A DNA stretch of 18,425 nt from Thalassolituus sp. UBA1087. Lineage in GTDB: Bacteria > Pseudomonadota > Gammaproteobacteria > Pseudomonadales > Oceanobacteraceae. The notes under the pieces are model-generated. The model was not told where the DNA came from. It made no database searches and worked only from the letters and a program-made list of their open reading frames with translations. The DNA lies in NCBI GenBank assembly GCA_002314145.1, contig DCCG01000001.1, forward strand, positions 1 through 18,425, written 5' to 3'. The position numbers and the translations under genes are program-made. This document shows positions 13,394 through 18,425 of the stretch, piece after piece; position 1 is the stretch's first letter, and each line of letters starts with the position of its first letter.

Positions 13394-13409
13394 TTTACCG
13401 GATGGTAAA
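13394..13409. promoter_or_regulatory. RutR-like operator 2
   Basis: TTTACCGGATGGTAAA has the same outer half-sites TTTACC and GGTAAA and the same 16-bp size as operator 1, but the inner pair is mismatched (G/T). The centre-to-centre distance to operator 1 is 34 bp, about three helical turns, which would allow two dimers on a similar face. Confidence 0.7.
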
Positions 13410-13601
13410 CAGCAGGCGGCGCGGATTTTTTGGTGCACGCGGGGTGCAGAAATGTGCATAAAAAGCACAGGATGACGGCCTGTTCAGGATAAAAAACACG
13501 GCCTTAAGCGGCATGGTTGCGGGCGTTGGTGTGAAAGAAGTGTTGTTGGTGCACTCTTGTGTGCGGGCAGAATAAGAGGGATGAAGCGGGTTATAAAATG
13601 G

Positions 13602-13636
13602 AAAAGTGCAGAATATCGGCTGATTTCTGCACTTTT
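13602..13636. terminator. Hairpin terminator downstream of the RutR-like gene
   Basis: AAAAGTGCAGAA (13602-13613) and TTCTGCACTTTT (13625-13636) form a perfect 12-bp stem with an 11-base loop. It lies 11 bp past the regulator's stop codon (13648) on the minus strand. The T-run is short, so termination is probable but partial read-through into cofG is possible. Confidence 0.65.
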
Positions 13637-13647
13637 ACTGGGCAGGA

Positions 13648-14301
13648 TTATTTTTCAGGATTGGCAACAATGCCATGCGATACCATATCGGTCAGAAAAT
13701 CCGCGGCTTTATCGAAATCTTTACGGGTCAGTTTCTTTTTGCCCAGCATCAGGCTGATCTGGGAGGCAAAATCGGCATAGGTCTGGGTGGCTGCCCAGAT
13801 GGTAAAGAAGAAGTGCTCAGGTTCAATGGCTTTGATCTCACCGGCTTTGGCCCATTTTTTCATCAGCGCCACGTCTTTACGGAATTGTGGCTGTAAATGA
13901 CTGAGCAAATAGTCTTTCAGTATGGGCGCGCCGTTCATAATCTCATGGGCAAACACTTTGGAGCCGTCCGGATTTTCGTAGGACAGCTCCAGCTTTCCAC
14001 GGATGTAGTGGCGGATGATGTCAGTGGCGGAGGCGTCTTCGTCATCGCTGAACGCCATTTTTTCCAGCCACATATCCAGCGTCTTCTGTAATACCCGGCG
14101 GTAAAGGTTTTCTTTATTGGGGTAGTAGTAGATGAGGTTTTGCTTGGAAATACCGACGGCCTCCGCAATGGCCTCCATCGGCGTACCGTTAAAACCGGTA
14201 CGGGCGAATGCGTGTTCTGCGGCGGCGATGATACGGGCTTCCAGTTGTGCCCGCTGAGCATTGGGTTTGCGCTGATTTTTTTCTGGTTGTTTGTAGATCA
14301 C
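13648..14301 (-). CDS. TetR-family regulator, RutR-like
   Basis: A 217-aa protein with a GTG start at 14301. The N-terminal helix-turn-helix is at about residues 20-65: AAAEHAFARTGFNGTPMEAIAEAVGISKQNLIYYYPNKENLYRRVL. The remainder follows E. coli RutR closely in my recollection: IIRHYIRGKLELS, KVFAHEIMNGAPILKDYL, and FTIWAATQTYADFASQI (RutR has IWASTQHYADFAPQV). RutR binds uracil or thymine and controls pyrimidine use. The ligand here is inferred to be a pyrimidine or a related metabolite. Targets are probably the two palindromes 240-290 bp downstream, in front of cofG. A lone half-site TTTACCA at 14333-14339, upstream of its own start, may allow autoregulation. It is not E. coli RutR itself, so I give no symbol. 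Confidence 0.85.
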   Translation of the reverse strand: MIYKQPEKNQRKPNAQRAQLEARIIAAAEHAFARTGFNGTPMEAIAEAVGISKQNLIYYYPNKENLYRRVLQKTLDMWLEKMAFSDDEDASATDIIRHYIRGKLELSYENPDGSKVFAHEIMNGAPILKDYLLSHLQPQFRKDVALMKKWAKAGEIKAIEPEHFFFTIWAATQTYADFASQISLMLGKKKLTRKDFDKAADFLTDMVSHGIVANPEK

Positions 14302-14366
14302 TGTCGTGTCCGTTGTTTTTTTACAATACTAATTTACCACAGAGGCGATTGTGCCACTATCCGCGC

Positions 14367-15284
14367 TCAGTCATTCTGTGGGTGGCGGGCGCTCAGCGCC
14401 TCAAGGAAATGTTCCACCAGCCGGGTCGGGCGGGGGGATTTCCGGTACAGCGCGGCAAACTGACAGAAGTATTCATACTCCGGACTGGGAATGCGTTTCA
14501 TATCGCCGCTGTGCACAAAACTGCGGGCGTAATGCTCGGGCAAAAAGCCGATAAAGCCACCGCTTTTGATCAGGGTCGCAATGCCTTCCTGATCGTTGGC
14601 GTTGGCAACTTTGTTGAGCCCCAGTTGATGTGTGACGTCCATATTAGGGCTGTGAAAGTCGAGCCCGGCGTAACGCTGGCGTGAGATGGTCTCCTGAGTG
14701 ATGCTTTCGGTCTGCGAGAACAGCGGGTGGCTGCGGCCACAGTAGAGGTACATCTGTTCGCCAAACAGGGGAATATATTCCAGCGAGGTGGAGGAGCGGT
14801 GCGTGGGGATAATCCCCACCTGGTAACGGCCATCCAGTACGCCTTTTTCAATCTTGTTGACCGGCACAATATGAACGTTAATGAAGACATCCGGCGCGAC
14901 CGTCAGGTAATCGGACAGCGCCTGATAAATGTTGCAGGCCTGGTTGGTGACCGTTTTATCGAAGATGGCAATGGAAATGCTGCCCTGCAGTGACTGGTGC
15001 ACATCGTTGACCTGGTTACGGAAATCTTCAATGGAGCTCAGCAGTCGCTGGGCCGCTTCATAGATTTTGCTGCCTTCCTGAGTCAGGGCAAAGCCGCCAC
15101 GGCCACGGTGGCAGAGGGTAAGGCCCAGACGGATTTCCAGGTCTTTCAGGTGGCGGCTGATGGTGGAGCGGCCGATGTTCAGCTCCAGTTCGGCGGCGCT
15201 CAGGCCGCCACAGCGCGCCACTGCCATAAAGATGCGCAGCAGGCGGATATCGGCATCGGACAGGTTTCCGAGCAGGGCTTTCAT
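14367..15284 (-). CDS. LysR-family transcriptional regulator
   Basis: A 305-aa protein starting at ATG 15284. The winged helix-turn-helix is at about 12-66: DIRLLRIFMAVARCGGLSAA, then IGRSTISRHLKDLEIRLGLTLC, then RGGFALTQEGSKIYEAA. The effector-binding domain is at about 92-300, with GRYQVGIIPTH and GGFIGFLPEHYA in the usual places. It is divergent from the aminotransferase gene across 119 bp that contains a palindrome suited to a LysR dimer (15305-15320). It therefore probably activates the aminotransferase/dehydrogenase operon, with beta-alanine or a related compound as a plausible but unproven inducer. Confidence 0.9.
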   Translation of the reverse strand: MKALLGNLSDADIRLLRIFMAVARCGGLSAAELELNIGRSTISRHLKDLEIRLGLTLCHRGRGGFALTQEGSKIYEAAQRLLSSIEDFRNQVNDVHQSLQGSISIAIFDKTVTNQACNIYQALSDYLTVAPDVFINVHIVPVNKIEKGVLDGRYQVGIIPTHRSSTSLEYIPLFGEQMYLYCGRSHPLFSQTESITQETISRQRYAGLDFHSPNMDVTHQLGLNKVANANDQEGIATLIKSGGFIGFLPEHYARSFVHSGDMKRIPSPEYEYFCQFAALYRKSPRPTRLVEHFLEALSARHPQND

Positions 15285-15304
15285 ATCAGGCTCATTCTAT
15301 AAAG

Positions 15305-15320
15305 TTTCATGATTATGAAA
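15305..15320. promoter_or_regulatory. Candidate LysR binding site between divergent genes
   Basis: TTTCATGATTATGAAA is a 6-4-6 inverted repeat about 20 bp upstream of the LysR start and about 84 bp upstream of the aminotransferase start. That is the usual position of a LysR recognition site for autoregulation and activation. A second looser repeat, ATGTT...AAACAT, lies at 15333-15353. Confidence 0.6.
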
Positions 15321-15403
15321 GTTTAATTCGATATGTTGCGATTTATCAAACATAAAATCCCCCCTAGAGTGCATTCATCCAAACCAAAGTAAACGAGTGC
15401 ATC

Positions 15404-16735
15404 ATGAACGATTCATTGTCTGCCGGCGTCACCCAGAGCCAATTAGATGCTCACTGGATGCCATACACCTCTAACCGTGAGTTCAAACAGAACCCGCGCA
15501 TGATCACAGGCGCAGACGGTGCTTATCTGATCGACGATAAGGGCCGTAAGATTCTCGACGGTCTGTCCGGTCTGTGGACCTGTGGCGCTGGCCACAACCG
15601 TCCGGAAATTGCCGAAGCCGTGGCTAAGCAGCTGAAAACTCTGGATTATGCCCCGGCCTTCCAGTACGGCCACCCGCTGGTATTTGAACTGGCTGAGCGT
15701 ATTGCCAATATGGCACCGGCGGATCTGAATAAGGTTTTCTTTGCGAATTCAGGCTCTGAAGCCGCGGACACGGCAACCAAGATTGCCCGTGGCTACTGGC
15801 GTCAGAAGGGTATGGCAACCAAAACCCGTATTATCGGCCGCGCCAAGGGGTATCACGGTGCCAGCTGGGGCGGTATCAGCTTTGGCGGCATTGGTGGCAA
15901 CCGTAAAATCTGGGGGCAGGCGATGGAATCCGATCACCTGAGCCACACACTGCTGCCGGAAAACAAATTTGTGAAAGGTCTGCCGGAGCATGGCGCCTAC
16001 CTGGCCGATGAACTGGAAGACCTGGTGGCACTGCATGATGCATCCAATATTGCGGCGGTGATTGTTGAGCCTTTCTCCGGGTCTGCCGGTGTGATCGTAC
16101 CGCCACAGGGTTACCTGAAGCGTCTGCGCGAGATCTGCAACAAGCACAATATTCTGCTGATTTTTGATGAAGTCATCACCGGCTTTGGCCGTGCCGGAGC
16201 CACCTTTGGCGCTGAAGCCTTTGATGTGGTACCGGATATGATCAACTTCGCCAAGCAGATCACCAACGGTGCGATTCCGATGGGGGGTGTGATTGCCAAA
16301 GATGAAATTTACGATACCTATATGAATGCCGGTGGCGCAGAGCACGCGGTTGAACTGCCACACGGCTACACCTATTCCGGTCACCCGGTGGCCTGTGCCG
16401 CGGCTATGGCAACCCTGGATCTGCTGGAAAAAGACAAGCTGATTCCGCGGGTAGCGGAAATGGCACCTTACTTTGAAGAAGCCGTGCACAGCCTGAAAGG
16501 TCTGAAGTACATCAGCGATATCCGCAACTGCGGTTTTGCTGCCGGCTTCAGCATCGAAAGCGCCGGAGACCCGAGCCTGCGCCCTTACCAGATTGCCATG
16601 AAATGTCTGGAAAAAGGCGTGTACGTACGCTACGGCGGCGATACCATTCAATTAGGTATTCCGTTTATTTTCGAAAAAGAACAGATTGATACGCTGGTGA
16701 ATGTATTGGGTGAAGCCATTACTGCACTGGATTAA
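15404..16735 (+). CDS. Omega-aminotransferase, beta-alanine:pyruvate type
   Basis: A 443-aa class III PLP aminotransferase. It very closely follows the Pseudomonas beta-alanine:pyruvate transaminase (BauA/OapT): LDAHWMPYTSNREFKQNPR (14-32), LSGLWTCGAGH (54-64), FFANSGSEAADTATKIARGYWR, GYHGASWGGISFGGIGGNRK, and IFDEVITGFGRAG, with Asp255 contacting the PLP ring nitrogen. The PLP lysine is K284 (NFAKQITNGA). The predicted reaction is beta-alanine (or 3-aminoisobutyrate) plus pyruvate to malonate semialdehyde (or methylmalonate semialdehyde) plus L-alanine. The product is the substrate of the dehydrogenase 59 bp downstream. Other omega-amino acids or polyamine-derived amines are possible substrates. 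The Shine-Dalgarno is weak (ACGAG). Confidence 0.92.
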   Translation: MNDSLSAGVTQSQLDAHWMPYTSNREFKQNPRMITGADGAYLIDDKGRKILDGLSGLWTCGAGHNRPEIAEAVAKQLKTLDYAPAFQYGHPLVFELAERIANMAPADLNKVFFANSGSEAADTATKIARGYWRQKGMATKTRIIGRAKGYHGASWGGISFGGIGGNRKIWGQAMESDHLSHTLLPENKFVKGLPEHGAYLADELEDLVALHDASNIAAVIVEPFSGSAGVIVPPQGYLKRLREICNKHNILLIFDEVITGFGRAGATFGAEAFDVVPDMINFAKQITNGAIPMGGVIAKDEIYDTYMNAGGAEHAVELPHGYTYSGHPVACAAAMATLDLLEKDKLIPRVAEMAPYFEEAVHSLKGLKYISDIRNCGFAAGFSIESAGDPSLRPYQIAMKCLEKGVYVRYGGDTIQLGIPFIFEKEQIDTLVNVLGEAITALD

Positions 16736-16794
16736 TTCGCAGCGTCAGTTATTAATAATTTTTTGCACAGAAACGATTTTTTGGAGGATTTCCT

Positions 16795-18285
16795 GTGAGC
16801 ACAGTCGGACATTTTATCGGTGGTGAAGATGTCATCGCCGGTAGCCGTACTCAGGCTATTTTTAACCCATCAACCGGTGAACAGTGCGGCGACGTTGAAC
16901 TCGCTCCGGTGGCGACCGTTGAGCAGGCCATTGCGAACGGCAAAGCGGCTTATCCGGCCTGGCGTGACACGCCACCGGCAAAACGTGCACAGATTATGTT
17001 CCGTTTTAAAATGCTGCTGGAAGAAAAAGCCGATGAAATCTGTCAGCTGATCAGCCGTGAACACGGTAAAGTTCTGCACGATGCCCGCGGTGAACTGCAG
17101 CGTGGTATTGAAAACGTTGAATATGCCTGCGGTATTCCTGAACTGCTGAAAGGCGAGCACAGCAAAAACGCTGGTCCGGCGATCGACAGCTGGAGCGAAT
17201 TCCAGCCGCTGGGTGTGGTGGCCGGTATTACACCGTTCAACTTCCCGGCCATGGTTCCCCTGTGGATGTGGCCCTCAGCGGTTATGTGCGGTAACGCATT
17301 CGTACTGAAACCATCCGAGCGTGATCCATCCAGCGTGCTCTACATTGCCAAGCTGGCTATGGAAGCAGGTCTGCCGGCGGGCATTCTGAACGTGGTGAAC
17401 GGTGACAAAGAAGCGGTGGACACACTGCTGACTTCACCGGATGTTCAGGCCGTCAGTTTTGTTGGCTCGACACCGATTGCTGAATACATTTACACCACAG
17501 CCAATGCCCACGGTAAGCGTTGTCAGGCATTAGGTGGTGCTAAAAACCACGCCATCGTGATGCCGGATGCGGATCTGGATAATGCCGTTAACGCGCTGAT
17601 GGGTGCGGCTTACGGCTCCTGCGGTGAGCGTTGCATGGCGATTTCTGTGGCGGTTGCCGTCGGTGATGAAGTAGCGGATGAACTGTCCAAGCGACTGCAG
17701 GAACAGCTGAAAACACTGAAAGTGGGTTCCGGTCTGGATAACAGCAATGAGATGGGTCCACTGATCACAGCTGCGGCACGCGATAAAGTGGTCAGCTACA
17801 TCAACGGCGGTGTCGAGCAGGGCGCTGAGCTGGTAGTTGATGGCCGTGATCTGGTGGTGCCTGGTCATGAAAATGGTTTCTTTGTGGGCGGCACGCTGTT
17901 CGATAAAGTGACTCCTGAAATGACCATTTATCAGGAAGAAATCTTTGGCCCTGTGCTGGTGATTGTGCGGGTGAAAACCATGCAGGAAGGTATCGACCTG
18001 ATTAATGCGCACGAATACGGTAACGGCACCTGTCTGTTTACCCGTGATGGTGAAGCTGCGCGGTATTTCACCGATAACGTACTGGTGGGCATGGTGGGTG
18101 TTAACGTACCGCTGCCTGTGCCGGTTTCTTACCACAGCTTTGGCGGCTGGAAGCGTTCACTGTTTGGTGATCTGCACGCTTATGGTCCGGATTCCATCCG
18201 CTTCTACACCAAGCGTAAAACCATCACCCAGCGCTGGCCTGCCAGTGGTGTGCGTGAAGGGGTTACCTATACATTCCCGAGTTAA
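16795..18285 (+). CDS. mmsA: CoA-acylating (methyl)malonate-semialdehyde dehydrogenase
   Basis: A 496-aa aldehyde dehydrogenase-fold enzyme with a GTG start at 16795 behind a strong GGAGG (16783-16787). The catalytic Cys is C280 (SCGERCMAIS). The Glu that acts as hydrolytic base in ordinary ALDHs is replaced (QALGGAKNH, Ala245). That replacement is characteristic of MmsA enzymes, which release acyl-CoA rather than free acid. Other markers are GITPFNFPAMVPLWMWP and GENPVS-like VSFVGSTPIAEYIY. The predicted reactions are malonate semialdehyde to acetyl-CoA, and methylmalonate semialdehyde to propionyl-CoA, with CO2 and NADH. It completes beta-alanine, 3-aminoisobutyrate and valine breakdown. 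Its position after the aminotransferase favours the pyrimidine/beta-alanine role over valine breakdown. Confidence 0.93.
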   Translation: MSTVGHFIGGEDVIAGSRTQAIFNPSTGEQCGDVELAPVATVEQAIANGKAAYPAWRDTPPAKRAQIMFRFKMLLEEKADEICQLISREHGKVLHDARGELQRGIENVEYACGIPELLKGEHSKNAGPAIDSWSEFQPLGVVAGITPFNFPAMVPLWMWPSAVMCGNAFVLKPSERDPSSVLYIAKLAMEAGLPAGILNVVNGDKEAVDTLLTSPDVQAVSFVGSTPIAEYIYTTANAHGKRCQALGGAKNHAIVMPDADLDNAVNALMGAAYGSCGERCMAISVAVAVGDEVADELSKRLQEQLKTLKVGSGLDNSNEMGPLITAAARDKVVSYINGGVEQGAELVVDGRDLVVPGHENGFFVGGTLFDKVTPEMTIYQEEIFGPVLVIVRVKTMQEGIDLINAHEYGNGTCLFTRDGEAARYFTDNVLVGMVGVNVPLPVPVSYHSFGGWKRSLFGDLHAYGPDSIRFYTKRKTITQRWPASGVREGVTYTFPS

Positions 18286-18303
18286 TAACTCTGGATTGAA
18301 AAT

Positions 18304-18328
18304 AAAAAAGGCCGGTGATTCACCGGCC
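18304..18328. terminator. Rho-independent terminator (T-run on the minus strand)
   Basis: GGCCGGTG (18310-18317), loop ATT, CACCGGCC (18321-18328). The A-run at 18304-18309 becomes a T-run on the minus strand, so it is a canonical terminator for transcription coming from the right. It may also stop mmsA transcripts, but less efficiently, because no T-run follows on the plus strand. Confidence 0.75.
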
Positions 18329-18333
18329 TGCTG

Positions 18334-18396
18334 TCCCACAAATTTTTATTTAAACTTTTGTGGGAACTTCAAAGCCCCTCGTCCTCATAGAGGGGC
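18334..18396. other. Two further inverted repeats at the window end
   Basis: TCCCACAAA (18334-18342) pairs with TTTGTGGGA (18357-18365), with a 14-base AT-rich loop. GCCCCTC (18374-18380) pairs with GAGGGGC (18390-18396). They lie directly after the terminator. No gene is seen in 18286-18425. The second hairpin could be another terminator or part of a small RNA, but I cannot assign either. Confidence 0.5.
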
Positions 18397-18425
18397 CTTG
18401 TCCCTCTCGCCGGACCGGCTCAACT

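Larger units (their letters stand above)
13302..13647 (-). promoter_or_regulatory. Intergenic control region between the RutR-like gene and cofG
   Basis: This 346-bp gap holds two TTTACC...GGTAAA palindromes (13360-13375 and 13394-13409) and the tetR-proximal hairpin (13602-13636). A weak minus-strand promoter can be drawn with its -35 TTTACC inside the right palindrome (13409-13404) and an ATATTT -10 at 13386-13381, between the two palindromes; the -10 match is poor. The rest (about 13410-13600) shows no gene I can support. Confidence 0.55.

Noticed and set aside
15749..16651. 300-aa minus-strand ORF opposite the aminotransferase
   Set aside because: It is a shadow of a strongly conserved coding frame, with no ribosome binding site or recognisable domain.
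17530..18135. 201-aa minus-strand ORF opposite mmsA
   Set aside because: It is an antisense shadow rich in His, Thr and Gln from the complementary codons, with no independent support.

Overview
The window appears to join two regions. Positions 1 to about 4453 are the distal end of an integron cassette array. From about 4454 onward is ordinary chromosome, visibly more GC-rich and with denser operons. Gene content (large sedentary-type array, MHYT signalling protein, beta-alanine/pyrimidine-type catabolic genes, F420 genes) suggests a marine or environmental gammaproteobacterium, possibly of the Oceanospirillales. This taxonomic guess is an inference with modest confidence. No integrase gene, attI, tRNA, rRNA, IS or CRISPR is visible.

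Cassette array (1-4453, all genes on +). Seven attC sites delimit six complete cassettes. In each complete cassette the R' box is the reverse complement of that cassette's own first bases, which is the signature of genuine IntI-excisable cassettes. Contents in order: a secreted DUF4272 protein; a small membrane protein whose C-terminus is encoded by its attC; a KTSC-like plus ankyrin protein; an unrecognised 124-aa protein; a small secreted protein; and a two-gene cassette that I read as a Pycsar anti-phage system, with a PycTM-like membrane effector followed 3 bp later by a PycC-type class III pyrimidine cyclase.

Signalling genes (4483-6630). A second, different class III nucleotide cyclase lies on the minus strand just beyond the last attC. 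It is divergent from an MHYT sensor with a degenerate GGDEF domain. That gene has a perfect hairpin over its ribosome binding site and is followed by a strong bidirectional terminator.

F420 operon (6692-13301, minus strand). The tightly packed order is cofG-cofH-cofD-cofC-cofE-fno, then an F420-dependent luciferase-like (LLM) oxidoreductase. It covers FO synthesis, phospholactyl-type side chain addition, glutamylation, reduction of F420 by NADPH, and one F420 consumer. Upstream is a RutR-like TetR regulator (13648-14301). Between regulator and cofG are two palindromes closely resembling the RutR box.

Beta-alanine module (14367-18285). A LysR regulator (-) is divergent from an omega-aminotransferase (beta-alanine:pyruvate type) and a CoA-acylating methylmalonate/malonate semialdehyde dehydrogenase. 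These carry out the last steps of reductive pyrimidine breakdown. Together with the RutR-like regulator and the LLM enzyme, this suggests that F420 in this organism is tied to pyrimidine or beta-amino-acid catabolism. The two most interesting points are the Pycsar cassette and this F420/pyrimidine linkage.
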